DNA from: Diprion similis
Taxonomy: Eukaryota > Arthropoda > Insecta > Hymenoptera > Diprionidae
DNA length: 64,000 bases
Assembly: GCF_021155765.1 (NCBI RefSeq)
Contig: NC_060116.1
Span: 10,106,001-10,170,000 of the forward strand
Direction: 5' to 3'
Position 1 is the stretch's first letter. Every line of letters starts with the position of its first letter. Position numbers and translations under genes: made by a program. Shown in pieces: positions 36,634 through 51,300 of the stretch. The notes beneath the pieces were generated by a model. The model was given only the letters and a program-made list of their open reading frames with translations. It did no database searches and was not told the DNA's origin.

Positions 36634-39237
36634 TATCCCCCCGGATCCTGACCTCGACCTTACGACCCCCGTACCCTTGTTCTCGTCCTCTGTCTGCCTC
36701 TGACAACCCTTTGAAACCGGGGCTCCGGCTATGCTCAGCGCTTACACCAACCGGCACTAATTAATATCAAATAACCTGCTCGCGTACCCGGCATTCCTCG
36801 ACTGCCACGCACTATCCGAATTTCACTCGCGTTATACGAACAAACATTAGCCAGCTGGCGTGAGGTAATCGCGCAATAGCGCACGCTTGCAATAATCGGT
36901 TACTCTTCGCATTGGCTAACTATCTCGACCGCATGGATCGACCACTGCTGAACAAGCTGGCGCTTCCGACGCGGCGTGAACGCGGTGCGTATACGCAAAT
37001 ATTAATATGACGTGCTGATCTGTCGGTACATCGGATAGGAGTGCTGGGTTTGCGCGAACCGAGCGCTTACAGCAAGTGTATCGGACAGATAGCGGTAGAA
37101 GGGTGAAAACCACCCGAAATCAAGGTAATCGCTCGGTTTTTTACGGCCCGGAGTTACATGTTAAATATCTCTGAACTGTCTTCTGGCTATTAATATTTAT
37201 CGTGTATCTGTGAATCGTGGTCTGCGTATGTCGAAATTGTCTACTATTGTATGGTCATAATAGAGCGTCAAGCTTCAAGGATATTATACGCACACATTTT
37301 ATCCACTTATTTTAGAAATGTATTTTCGTGTCATTTTAGCAGAAAAATAATAGAAGAATGCAAAACTTTTGCCACTTTCCACCCTCAATTGGGAAATATT
37401 ATAGATAAGAGAAGTTTAATGAAATACACACGTGTATACGTGATATGTATCTAGGCATGCGCTTTGATGTTATCGTTATACACGTTACATTTCTCGCATT
37501 TTTTTCCCTTTCTTTCAACAAATTCCAATGTCGTACAATAACGTCAGTTTATCAATATCGTATGATCGCTGGGACGACAGGCACTTCTTCTGACAGAAAG
37601 TGAGGGCTGTAATATGAAATAAAATAATATAACAGGTCGCTTTCAAGTTTTAAAGTGAACTTTTACAACGTGTGTCTCATGCTTTATTTCCTCACCTTTT
37701 TCCGCCCTCCGGGTTTTGTTCTCCTTCGTTCTCGGTGGTTCTTATATCGGTGAAACTTGTCCCTGACGGTTGAGAAAAAGGGGTGCAAAGTTTTATTGAG
37801 ACAGCGCACCGGAAGGGTGAGACTCGTTTTTCTCACGCAGTTCTAATTGCTTCGTTTTCAGTTCGCGAAAAGTGGGTCTTATGATCAGGAAAGTTTTAGC
37901 TAGGGGGAAAAATGATCTATATATATTATATATTAAGCGGCTGACTTCGCGGAAGTGAAAAATAAATCGACCTTGAATACTTTGGGCTTACGCGGCATGG
38001 AAAGGTCGAGGAGCAGGAGATCTTCGTTGAAATTTCATGTGAATGGAGAAGGTAAAACGATTCGTCTGATGTGAGGTCCTTGCAGAACCGAAAATCGATT
38101 CTAGGGTGAAAAGGAAAAGAGCTTTGCCGGTCCTAAGTCGGTCAGAAAGGCTTGAGCCCCACACCCACAAACATCCGCAAAGAGGAGCCCGTTGCAAAGA
38201 GGGCCGTACCTAGGAGGAAACATGAAAAGCTGCACGTCCTACTCCTAAAATTCAAGGGATAGTTTCCGCTCGAGAACCATTAATATTCACTGTTATGAGG
38301 TGAAGTCTACGATGCAAATCACGCACTCATGTATAGAAAAAAACGATGATCCGAGGCTTTCGATTTCGAATAGTAAAAATCATTCAACGCCTTGCCTCTT
38401 TGATCTGTAGGAAAAGAAGAAGAGGAAAAAATTTACACCCGGGTCATAATTCTTGATCCAAGTCTCATACCATCTGCGTTCGTTGGAGACAAAATTTGGG
38501 GCAAGTCCGGTGGGGTGGGATACTTCGGAAGGACGGGAAAAATATGACGCCATAAAGTAGCCCACAGCTGGGCCACCGCCCATATAGTACGTCAGCGGCG
38601 TGTAAAGAAGAGGGAAAAAAATCATTACATGGCTACTTTAGTTAGGTGTTATTATGTATATTTTTTTTTTCCTCTAAATTACAGCGAAGGTGGTGTTTCA
38701 TCGAACGTAACTGTTCGCGTAAAAATAGAGCGTGTTTCGACGAGGGGCAATTTCCAACACGTGCAGGAGAGTATAGTAGCTATATGAAAAAGAATATCGC
38801 TGTCGATTTCAGAGTTCCAGTCTACAGAAAAATGAATAAGCTCTTTTCTCGAGCTTGATGAGAAAAGAGAATCGCATATATCTCCGTCAAGTTTCACCAG
38901 GATTGTAAGTTGAAAAAGCGGACGCAAATGTAGTCTGATTTTATGGGGCCGAAGCCAATGACGAGGGCATTTTACATATGACAAGGACGAAGTTGACGAC
39001 CAGGTTAAAGGCAGATGGGGGCACCGAGATCGCGTGGCCTGAGTGTAGGTACTATTTTGAGGGATGGTAAAACAATGAGGGCATTGTTTCAGTGTTAGCA
39101 ACTTCCCACAATGGATCTTCTAAAAAAGTTAGAACAATATACTCTCAGTGAGAGTGGACCTGCCTACCTGCTGCCCGAATCTCGAATCAATTTAATTTCT
39201 GAGCACTTTGGTTAACGAGATAGGTGACACCATTTTT

Positions 39238-39244
<7 letters not shown>

Positions 39245-39271
<27 letters not shown>
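39245..39271. repeat. (CT)n microsatellite
   Basis: Pure ct array that turns into cacac. Confidence 0.95.
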
Positions 39272-39275
<4 letters not shown>

Positions 39276-40879
39276 TTTTTCTCCAACCCACGACTTCGAT
39301 TTATCATTTTTCAATTTATCTGTCTCTTTTAAATACCGCATCTGTTATCCGGCATTGATTGTGCACACCTCGATTTCTCACGGTCCTACTATTTTCCCTT
39401 TCAAATATTATACACCCTCATTTCCCAAAGCACTGCTTTGTTCGAGCGATGCCATCGTTCTTCTTGTCGTCTCGCTCCTTAAACACAGAAACACAGGTGA
39501 TTCATTCAACTAATCGTTCTGAAACTGCAAACGAAAGGACGGGAAAGAAGGTCCGATAAGTCCGGGGGATGAACATTTGCCACCCCCTCTCGGAGGGAGT
39601 CACTCGAGAAACATCGCAGGTACGATACGTCTCTTTATAAATGATCGCATGAAACGTCAGGATGCAGCATTATTCCTCCTTCGACTCCATTTATTTGTCT
39701 GTCTCTGTTCGTGACCTTCTGAACTGGTTTATTCTATACGAAAGCCGATTACACAGAACCAGAGAGTCATTCCGGGAGAATAGGGTCGTGATCCCAAGCG
39801 GAGGTCCCTATGGTCAAAGAAAACCATCCTTGCGAATTTCCTGTGGAAACATTGGGAAATACATCCAAACTAGTTTCTTCCTAGAGGCTATCTTCATGTC
39901 TGTACCAAAGACTTCTTGCTACTGTTACTTTATAGCAGATTCTTCCAGCGTGTTAAATAAAAGACATATTTTTTCGAAGAATTTGATTGAAAATTAATAC
40001 AGCACTTGTTCTGATCCTAAATCAATTCAAAGAGTCAAATTCCGCAGGAGATGAGCATAGGAAAGTCCAGCTTAGGGTCCTGGAATTATGAGTTAACGTC
40101 ATTCATAAGCGTTTAAATATTCACTTTGATCGGCGTTTTAAGTGGAAAAGCTTGTTACACTGTAATACGGAATGATTGATCGCGTATATATACGAGAGTG
40201 ATGATTATTCATATTGAATACGGAGAGATTTGCGTAGGCAGATGTGCAAATTCCGTTGATTTTATATATCAACAGTGATTTTCATCCGGAAAGTACAAGT
40301 TTATATCGTAACTGTCAAAAGACACCGTTTAATTTGTCGAATCTCATTCGGAATAATTCGGCAATCTGTTACACGGATTTCGCTGAAAATCGTGTTACGC
40401 ATAAATGTTCGCAAATGAAAACAGTTACCGCTCCCAAATCGTTCCTTGTGAGACCATACCGTCTTTCTCATACCCCGAGCACATCTGTTTTGACTACGAT
40501 AACGAGATTTATTACGTTAAAAGCCGTTTTAAACATGGATCGTCGAGTAGGTTGGGTTCTGAAAATTTTAACGCACAAATGAAGGAATACTGAATAACTA
40601 AAATTGACGTAATCGTCGCAATGAATGCGTACGCGTTCTGAATGTAAAAATTAATTAATAAAACTTTGAAAATCATAATTCATCAAAAATGTATAAAAAA
40701 AACAACATAGCACATTGAATAAATTTTCCATCACAACGTCACCTCCTCGAAGTTAGCCTAAATTTTTCGCCAAAGTAAACATATACTGGGTGTGTAGTAT
40801 AATGGCGAATGCATAATAGATACGAAAACCTTTTAAAAGAACGTTACCTTAACGACAGAAACAGCAGACGACGTCTCCT

Positions 40880-40880
<1 letters not shown>

Positions 40881-40913
<33 letters not shown>

Positions 40914-40931
40914 TCTCTCGCTCTCTCTCTT
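40881..40931. repeat. (CT)n microsatellite
   Basis: Fifteen perfect ct units and then an interrupted ct/tcg tail. Confidence 0.95.
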
Positions 40932-43900
40932 AGTTTAGTTTTACGACAGTTGTTTGCAGTGGGTAAACTATAAAGTCGTTTAAAATATTTGCAACGCGAT
41001 TACTAACGCCATTAGACAATTTATTGAGTTAGCAACTGTGGCAGTGTATAGCAACCGATGGTGGAAGCTGCTGTTTCGAACAAGGCAGAGGAAAGATCTT
41101 AGCGGCAAAAGGGCGAAGGACAGGTGTGTGCAGAGGCTGGGTAATAGCCAACTCGGTACACCGCCTAAATCAATTACGTATTCCATCTACCGGGTGCTCG
41201 AACAACAGCGAAGCAGCCCGAGGTCTAAAGTGTCTCTTCATAGTCCCAGTCGACCTTCGTTCATCTCCTACACACGCGTTCGTCTTCCGGGGTACTTTGT
41301 GCCTCGTAATTGTGTAGCCAAAAGGGCTTTCAGGCCGGAGAATTCTTCCCAAAAATTGATACCCCGATGGTGAAATGTACGAAGGTACTGGAAGCCACCA
41401 ATTGGTTGGCAGGGCTTACCTACGACACTTGGTGGTGTAATTTTCCTATTATGTGACGAACTTTTCTCACCAACCCGCAGCTATACGACAGATATTTTAC
41501 CGCTCTCTACTTTACCCTCAAAATCCAACATCGTTCGGACCGGGTAAATATCTCAAAACCTCTGAAACAGGTTCAAAGTTAGCGAGGTGTAAAAATACAC
41601 GATGGGCAATCGTTGTTTTGTGACAAAATTTTTTAGTCAGGGAAAATATGAGTGTTGGACTAACGAGAATAATTGCAGTGATATGAACCAGGCTTCAGTC
41701 GCTTTAAAATATATTTTTCAATTTATTGATTATCAGAAATTAATTGTGAGCGTATGGAAATGATCAAATTGCCAGTTTTTAATTCCATTACTACAGGGAC
41801 TCTGAATTTTACTGAGTTGTGATGAGATTTTTTGCTTCAAAGTGTATAAATTGCAATCAGAGGAAGCTTGGAAATATGGAAAAAAAACAATCACATCAAG
41901 CTACAAGTATATATTTCTTCGTTTCCGATCTTTTACTGATCATAGAAGTAATGAGACGAGATTTAATTTTGGAAAATTCTGAATGAAACTTTTGACAAAC
42001 GACGAAATTATTGAAGTTTTCGATACCGAGTGTAAGATAGTTAAATTTCGAATCTTACAATCAACACAGAAAATCAGAGTAACGTACCATCATTGAAACT
42101 ACTGTTATCCATTGAAAATTCATATAGTGAACAAAGCACTGTAAAAGGGACACGGAATGCCTGGAATGTCGATAATTACGTCGATCAGAAATCCCAGTGA
42201 AGTATCAGCAACGCGGTTTGTGTATTTCAACGTACCTAGAACTTCTAGCATTACCTATACAAGGGAGATAACAACCACGTGCAGCTAGAATACAGGCAGT
42301 GGGATGAAGCATCTCGAATGTATAGCTGTAGGTGAAGAGACTCCCCCATTTGTATCAGCAATTCTACTTGCGAGCAAGCATTAACAATGCTCCACCTCCT
42401 CTGTCCCTCATTCTCCCTCTGCCACGAGATAAAAAATTGACGCCTCTTGGCCGCGAGCTTTCCACTTTACAACATTCTGCTTCAAGCTATGCCGCACGTC
42501 ATTCGGACCATCCATTACGGTTGTAGGTATACATATAACGTGGAAGGTATCAGTTGGTGCTCAACAATGGTGATGGACTCCGACACGCTAAGCAGGAAAC
42601 TGTGGCTACTTCAGACCATCTAATACGATTTATGCAAATTTCATAACTACAGTAAAAACGATGTTTACCGAAGGCAAAGAGGACTCGTTATCAACATCTT
42701 CCAGTTCCCTTCTAATTCATCGTCCGTCTGCCGGCACAATAAGCAACCTTTGAATGAAACTCCAGCACACGATACGGCGTTCTTTCATATACGCATATCG
42801 AACGCAATAAACTCGAGTCGACTGTTAATCTGTTTTGCATTTGTATGATTACACGCAACGAAGGTAGGTCGAAACGCAAAGCTCTCCTCCGCGTCGAGTT
42901 TACAGTAAATTTAAAGCTCGCGTTGAGGACTTGTTCGATTTACCTCGTCGTTGGTTAGTGAGTTGAAATGAAAGGAATTAAGTTGGAGCTAAAGCGGAGA
43001 CGGAATTAGACAGGTACAAAGCCGAGAAATAATGAACGAACGCGGTTCCGTCATAAGTTGAAATGTTAACAATCCAACGTGTCATCGGAAACTTATAAAA
43101 ATCTGTTCACTTGGCCCAAATTCCGAATTGAGATGGGGATCCTTCGTAGTTTTCTTTGCCCATACCACGTTTAGACGGCATTTCAGTTACGGTGGTCAAA
43201 TTTGACGGACACGTCGTTCTCCATCAAGTGGAACACAGTCCAAGAGAGAGCGAAACTTGTTTTCTCCATGTCTCCGAAGTGTGCTTTTACCCACAATGCA
43301 AAAGTATTCTGCGGTACGATGGCAAATAAAAGACACGACAACGCGTTGCACGGATGACCACATCGGCGGCACCCTTCCCTCAATCCCGCACTTCCGGCAG
43401 CAGCTAATTGACTCTCCTCGGTGGATAAAGAAAGGAGAAAAAAAAAACAAAAATGGAAATATATTATTAGCGGATGAAAAAAAATACAGGCGGTTGCCTA
43501 ATGTCGCAAGCTCAAGCAGAAGCCGAAGACGCGATCAGCTCCGACATTCTTACCCAACCTCGAGTCCAGTAATGGCAATTTCGCGTTTCTCCGGGATCGA
43601 TCTCGCGTTAAATATCTCTTCGTATATCTTATTCCCGGCCGTACAATCCGGCGCTCTCGTGTGGGCGTACATTGAGCTGGCGAAAAAATTACCCGTACGA
43701 TATAGAACGGTATAAGGCATGAAGAAATGCGTGGGAAAAAATATTGCCTCAATGATGTCTTGCCAGGGCTTATACGGGACCCTTGAAAATGTCAACGCGT
43801 AAAGAAAGGGGGTTGATATCCCGCAGTAATGTGAATCGGGACGTGAAGCCCTGGAAGTGTTCTCGACTCGAAGTCGTAACGATCACCCTTAAAGATCCAG

Positions 43901-44748
43901 GCAATTACATGTCACGGATTGCCACCGTTTTACGAGCCCTTGGTCCTCGGCACGAAGGCAGCTGCTCCTTGTCGTAATTGCAATATCGAAAATCTCGCGC
44001 ATTTTATGCGAGCTCGCCTCCCGTTTTTAAATATACAATCGAAGCGTCTCCGCCGTGTAAAAAGAAGAGAATTCTTCAAATACGATTGGCACAAACTTGG
44101 CAAACTGTAAATACGAATCAGCTAACTGTGAAGTCGTATCACGTTGTAGCCGTGATCAGCGGAAGCTATCGCGGTGTAGCAAAATTTCCGCCCTTCCGGT
44201 GGAGGAAATAACGGAAATGAACAATCTCGCAGGGGTTGGTCCTTGAGGGAAGAAAAACCTCTACTATATTAACAGAACCGGTTCCGTGCAGAGGCACGAA
44301 ATTAAATAAAAATATCTCAACTTTTTGTGCGTATAATATTACCTCTACGCTTGTAATTAGCTACGCGAAAACGATATGAGATTTTCTAAAGCCGAACGAA
44401 ACCAGCCGGTTATATATTCAACAAAGAAATCATTTTCAATGTTAGTGAGGAAGATTCACGCTCCTTTAAAATTACACCCAAGCATTGACTGGGGAATGAA
44501 ATTCTTTTCACCCAACTCTGTACCTGTACATAATATATATATATACATATACCTATACATACAAGCTATTAATACTCTTGTTATAACAACCTTGTATCGT
44601 ATCGCGATGAATTGTTGCGTCGAGTTTTGCGAGTGAATGAGAGATGCAAGAGGGGCAGTAGAGAAGGGAGGAGATCTCCAATGTAAATTACAGTTGCATG
44701 ACGTGCCGCCTTGGCACTTTCGAAGCTATCAATCGAACACAACCCCCC

Positions 44749-44783
44749 ACACACACACACACACAGACACACACACACACACA
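44749..44783. repeat. (CA)n microsatellite
   Basis: ca array with one g interruption. Cys/Val- and Thr/His-rich open frames over it are artefacts. Confidence 0.95.
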
Positions 44784-45319
44784 TGCACGATACATATATA
44801 TTATCTCTACACGCGCGTTCTGATTCAAACGCTGACGTCTTGCGGGCGATTCAAAGCCTACCGTAGTACGTAAACTGAATTTCAATATCGATTTGCTGTC
44901 AAGGAACACCCCTCCCATCGCCAACAATGCGAATGAACGATAGTGTTGCTTCCATAGAAGTTTGACAGCCTTTACAGAACATTCACACTAAGTTTGCGTT
45001 CATTATTCTTACGCGTGTTACAGGTATATATAAATATAACGAGGAGCTCGGCGAGAGAAGGAAAAGGAAATTTGGTAAAAAATGTATGTCCAAGCGGGAC
45101 TAAATCATGCGTTCATGCAAAGGTCAACAGGGCTTAAAATAAATCTTTCAAAGGCCTCGAAGAGATCGATGTTGGAGGTATGCCGTTGGGTATTTTCATC
45201 GGTTCTGTCTGATGAAAAATGCGCCATTTATGCAGCCGCTGCCCGAAATCCGGCCTAGAACTCGTTTGAGATACCGTTCAAGCTCGAATCTAGCCTGGCT
45301 GATTGTGCTGCGAAGATCA

Positions 45320-45322
<3 letters not shown>

Positions 45323-45356
<34 letters not shown>
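45323..45356. repeat. (CA)n microsatellite
   Basis: Perfect ac repeat of 17 units. Confidence 0.95.
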
Positions 45357-45359
<3 letters not shown>

Positions 45360-48300
45360 GAAGCACTTGTGCTTTCGAGCCAATAAATCGCAGCTCTTTG
45401 CCAAAGGCAAGTGGCAGCCATTGTGCTCTGCAGTGAGCTTGGCGGTAATGAGCCGAACGCGAAGATGAGAAAAAAATAAACGGAGTGGAAACAAAGGTTC
45501 CAGAGGGGGGGAAAAACAATGCGTGGAAATCTATCGGTACTTGCTGTTCGATTTTTGCAGCGCTATTCGACACGTGATTGATTCGGCCAAAGAGTTGTGC
45601 GCACAAAACTTCCGTGATCCCCCGATATTATCCCATGTGACAAATCACTCGAAATACCGCGTTGCGATGTTATCTACCAACGAAATTTGCTCGGCAGAGC
45701 GTATTGCTGTAGTGTACGGCTCAATTCCCGTAGACGGGGGATTCGATCGGCATGCATCATTTTAAACATAATACACTCAAGTCCTTACGATCCGAATTCT
45801 ATTCGCTTGAATTGCTTTGCGTTCCTGAATTTTACGTCCTTCTCGATGGAGGGTAAAAACGCTCGAATAAAATACTGTCGTTTCTTTGCTGAAAAAGTAA
45901 ATGAAAATCTATTGTATTAAATAAACCACCTAATCGCCATTCTCTGTGTACCGTACGTACTCGGTATGAATCTTGGTTGTAACGAACGACGGACGTTTAA
46001 CGAAAGCTCATAATGATTATATAAAAATTACTCTAAAAGTCTGCAAAGAAACCCCGACAATATCCATCGAGAAGCGTATTAAAAACTCTAGACGGCTCGG
46101 CGTTCGAACCACCGGAGGGAAAAAGTAAAAGTAAAAGCGAGCGAGAAATGTATGTCGTAAGAAGGAAAAAGATGGCAATATAAGGTTTAACGCGAGAGAG
46201 ACATAGAAATATCTTCGAGTATCAGAGATATGAAATTCTCGAAATTTGCCGAGATTTAGGGACACCGGAGATGGATGCCACTCTTTGTCCTCGTCCCTGC
46301 TGCCTGCCTACCTACTCTTCGCAATCAATAAACATCCCGCGATTCCATCATGAATTTTTGTAACGTATTCATGACCGTCGGGGATTTTCAATATGCTTCA
46401 GCGATGGAAGAGAAGGGTGTTTCAACCGCAGAGAGCTCGCTGAAAGGACTCGTACCTGAACCGCTAGTTTTAAATTACGTCAAAAAAGTATGCGCGACTC
46501 TTCAATTCAATCTGTTGCCACCGTCATCATCATACCCCTGCAACGATATTACACCTGCTCGTCGGTGGAATATGTTACTGATTGTTGAAAATTTGGGATT
46601 TAACCACCGCACGAAGATCCCTGTTTTGTATTCTGCGATCGAAACGTAAAATCTGAAGATTTTCACATCAAGTAAATTATCAATATTGAACGTGTCCAAA
46701 GTGTTGTTATACTTTTATAACTGTTTGTATCCACCCTCCTAGTGTCAATATTTTTCGGGAGACCAGGATTCCCTTTTTTTTACGACGATGCCAAGGAAGA
46801 TGAGAAGAGAGTTTGAACACAAGAATTGAGAGTAAATCCTTGACCAGAATTACTGCTGACATCAAACTACTATCCAACACTGAGATTAATATCATCGGCA
46901 TTCCCACTTGCATTCAATTCTGTTGGTTCCGTATACCTATTTATGTATTTTGTTGGAAATGAATGACCGTTTCGTTAATTTCCAAACAAACTTGCCCTCG
47001 AAGTGAAGGCAGTATTTGTAGTCCGCTGAAATTATGGGGAAAGTAGAGAGAGACAGAAATCAACATCAAAAGACCGCAAGAACAGAGTGCGAGTCAAGAG
47101 GGTTGGTTTTGTTGAGTTTCCGACGGCCTTTCGTAGAACCCTGCGGTTATTCCGGAACTCACGATTAGGCTCCATCGATTTCAGATGCAGCAACGGTTAG
47201 CGATATTAACGGAGTACCATGAATGACAGAGGCCGGGGATCTCGGCCTTTATGTCACCGAAGTAACCCGAGCCCTTTGCATGATGGAAAGACACACCCTG
47301 ACGGGATGGCAAAAGCAAAGGGGTTGGGAGGAGCGTTTATTCCTCGAAGAATGAAGTCGGGATGAAGAAAGGCTCAGAGCTTGCACGCGCGAATATTGCG
47401 TGGAACTTTTCATCCGTTTCTAATGCGCTCATAACGGAGCCGTGACGGATAAAGAAGAATACTATCTGCATCGTGATCAAGGGTACGGACTCGTGGAAGG
47501 GAAGGCATGGACACCGTATACACGGTGTTCAACAAAAAACTTGACAGTACGAATTCCCGTAGCAAATTGTTCAAAGCTTACTTTTCATTTTCTCTTCACT
47601 CGTCCAATTGCATTCTGGAAATTCGGTACTTGTGACAGTCTGTAAAGAAACAAAATAAAGAAGATAAACGGTAACTTGTGTCAATGCCTAGTCCAGTTGA
47701 GCCTCTGAGACGCAGACGCGTTATTTATTCAATCGTAGATTAAGTATTCTCGGTCTGTTTGTTTCCGTCTTTGTTTCATGACCGTAATTGAGAAGTGTAC
47801 CCACGTCTTTGCAATAGAACTAAACGTTCTCGTGACTACTTATCGGCATTTGGTTAGAGGCGAAAGAATGTAAGAAGAAGAATGAAAACGCAAAGCGCTG
47901 AAACGAAAACGAGAAATTTCTTATTGCTAGAGGCGGTAATTCAAGATAATTGGCATTAGACGCACAAACTTTTTACTAGTTGCAATAAATAGTGGGAAAA
48001 TAAAGTGAGCGTGAACTTTTGAAGGTAATACAAATTTACCCGAGGATGTGGCCTAGAACTGCGGGCACGTTACCGTAGGTAACTTATAGTTTATACTCTC
48101 GCAACTGACAACTGCCAGATCCCTGCAATGTTTGCTTGACGAGGAATAAGCCAAAATTTGTGGCGATACCTGCGATATTCAAAGGACGAGCTTTTAAGGT
48201 AAAATTAACTCCCGAAGAATTTGCTTTACAGATTAGCCACGGTTCCTTGAATAATAAAACGCTCTTCGAGCGAAGCTATTCCGCGTACCTATATAACCGA

Positions 48301-51300
48301 ACCCCTGCCTCTGCGACACCACGAGCAAAAGTATCGAGGAAATTAAATTGGCACGAGAAGCAAGCTTCCTTATTTCCCATCGACTGACGGTTCAGCACTA
48401 AATCCGCGAGAGTAATGCGAATCCCAAGGAAATTCCTCGGTAAACATTTATAAGCCGATTCTATCCCGTTTAACGATGACTTAAACCACGTCGCTGCATT
48501 TAAAATTTTTTTCAATCGGACCCCATTTACAGCGACCACTTCGATGCAGAAAATCAATAACACCTATTCGAGTTGAACATGAACGCTGATTAAGCAAGTG
48601 ACCCAGACGCAAACGTGCGGCTATAATTACCAGCGCAATTTACGATTCGATTAAGTTCCTGACAAGTTCTACATCGCAGAGTTTATGCAACTGCGGATTG
48701 TTTGCCATGAAACTTTATCCATCAACGTTTGATACGTGTCTCTAGTGAAAATACGCTACGGAACACCGTGATAAAAAAAAAGTAAAAAAAAAAACGAAAA
48801 ATCCGAGAAATAAGGGAAGAAAGAAGCAAATGGCTTTGATCAGTTCACTTTCTTGGTAAATAGCATCGAATCTAAATCGCTTGCTCACCATTGGAAAAAG
48901 TCGGCCTTAGCATCCGGGCGGGAATCAACAGTTTGCTCCATCGATTCGCACAGGGTCTACGTAGGTATGCGTATTCCCGCCGAGCTCCTTGCTCATTTGT
49001 TTATACAATGTTATAGGTACCCATACAGCTTTACGAAAATAAGCATAACACGTGTGGGAATTTGCGCATCGCGTGTGGGGGCGAAAATTTTTGTTGCATA
49101 TCATCGTTTGGCGATAAATTGAACTGATAATTGATGACGATAATTGAATATCAAGAGATGACGTGTCTTGCCAAGTATTCAAGTTAAAGAATTCCGGCAC
49201 TCGGCCAGGGGCAGGATAACGAAACGAGGGAAAAAAATAAAGGGGCGAAAAAAGTAAACGAACAAAGAAACATACAAGCACGGAACGACCGTTTCCAAAT
49301 GAAATGACATTGAATGAAATCTGTAAAGATTGCCTGAAGCAGCTCGAGATACACGGCGAATGTATCGTGCAGAGAAATATCAATTTCCGAACGTCGCCGG
49401 ATAATTAACCAGAAAGAAGTGGCTCGATACTGGCTAACCGAATCAACGTCATCATCGTCTATCACTCCGATCACACCTTTGAGCGACAGGAATCTTCGCG
49501 CAGACGATAATACGAGTAACGACCATAACACGCGTCTCGTAACCACTTTCCTCGAAGAAGTAGTCTTCAAGCATATGTGGGCGTAGATTGATTTACGGAA
49601 ATATAGATAATCGGCCACTCGTCGATATTCGACCATTCTTTGTTGGGGTAAATAAAAGGCGTTGAATACGAGCTTCATGCAAAATCGGATGAATCATGCC
49701 AACAGATGCACGATATGATACCAATATAGTACTATTATTAATATGGAGAACGTCTGTGCTGGTTGTACCTTATACACTCGAGTAATTAATCTCTTTGATT
49801 GTCTGAATTAGAATATTCCCATCCTACGTCAAAACGCTTAAGCTGTATTGAGTATTACGCCAACAGAGCTAAGTCTTCATCACCGTAGAGAGCCATAATT
49901 AGCGTGGTATAGAGAGGTGACTCCGGCTTGATCACAAATGACAAGTAAGATGAAAGAAGTCGAAGCAACAAGACAAACGCCTTTCAACGTCCTTTGACCC
50001 TTTTACTTCGTCAAGGTACAAGGGTTTTCTCTCAATTTATGCAACGTCTTCGCTGATAAGGAGGACGATACACTTGTTGCGTTCACACATAGAAAACAAG
50101 TTCAGCCTTCCCTGTGGATTCTCTCGACTGTGCGAAGGGTGATACGTTACCTAAAACAACCCCCGTAGTACACGAAGGAGGGAGAAAGGGTGCATCGTTG
50201 TTTCTACATCGCGGTGAAAGGGTTGAAAAGTGTTAGACGATGCGAATTCAAGGGTGATAAACTGCGGCGGTTCATGATCTGGCTTAGGGATACCGACGAA
50301 GATGATGAAGAGGCTATAAAAATGAAACGTAAGCGATCGTCGGGAAATATCGAGACGGGAGGTACAACGTATCGAGAATCATTCAACTTGATACCGGTCA
50401 TAACCGAGGAAGCGCCGGACCCCGGACTTCAATTTCATAAATGCCGAAGGAATCTCACCCCGTGTAGCTGAGTATTAACGAAGATTCATTTAGAAAAATA
50501 TAAGAGCCTTAGATTATAATTTCGTGCTGAAATATCGTCTCACTTGAAACGGCGAAGCGTAATTTGAGTAGCGTTTGATCTGCAAATAATATATTGATGG
50601 TCTCTTTGTCGCGTTTTGCAAAAACTTCGCGATGATAGAGGAAATGAAATTTTCCCGCCAGTTGGTATTATAAGTAAGGACCGATTAACCATCCAGCAAA
50701 GAGACAGCTGAAACGAGGTGTCGTAAATTAAAGCTGAAGCCTTGTTTAAAATATATGAAAAAATGATTGAATACGTGGCTCGCGGACGTGGATCAATGAA
50801 TTTACACCAACTAATACATGCTCCAGGTGGTTCGGTTCCGTGGCGTGATATCTTCGAACGAGCCGGTGGATGAAAATTAAACGATTAGTCCGGTAAGCCC
50901 CGGGGGCACCGGGTGTATCAAAGGTACCGCTAACTCGTCGGGAGTAATAATAATTCCGCAAAGTTGTTGAACGAAAGAAAAGGAGGGATGTTTCACAAAC
51001 GGCCGGGCCACGTTTTAATTTCGTTGAATACTCGACGGTCGCTGCATGTTCAGAGGAAAGTGCCTCACGCTGCAGGGAACAGCGAGGATATTTAGTCGGT
51101 ATAAAAATACGGTGAAAAATTGTGGAAATACACCGCCTTACAGAATTTAGAAGCATGCTTGTGGCCTGTGTACGTGTATTTATGCCTTACCGCGAGTAAG
51201 AGTTAATCAAAAAAATGTCGCCGGAAGAGGGAGATAACTAGGGGATTAAATTTAATTTCATGCAAGCACGTATATACCCACTTTTGAAAGACGCTCGAGA

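Larger units (their letters stand above)
29289..41000. other. Non-coding stretch, part 1
   Basis: No gene supported on either strand. Holds simple repeats: (TA)n at 29811-29834, (TTTA)n at 30241-30275, C17 at 34389-34405, C12 at 36622-36633, (CT)n at 39245-39271 and (CT)n at 40881-40931. Open frames are short and show no domain. It could be 5' intron or upstream regulatory DNA of the RapGAP-BTB gene, or intergenic. Confidence 0.55.

Noticed and set aside
44581..45606. Cys/Val- and Thr/His-rich open frames
   Set aside because: Translations of (CA)n microsatellites.
49184..49678. 164-codon open frame on the - strand
   Set aside because: No domain, no exon partners, hydrophobic mixed composition as expected by chance, and no recognisable family motif.
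50190..50471. 93-codon + strand frame with an acidic-basic stretch (DTDEDDEEAIKMKRKRSS)
   Set aside because: Looks slightly protein-like, but has no family match I know, no flanking exons and an opposite-strand frame of similar length.
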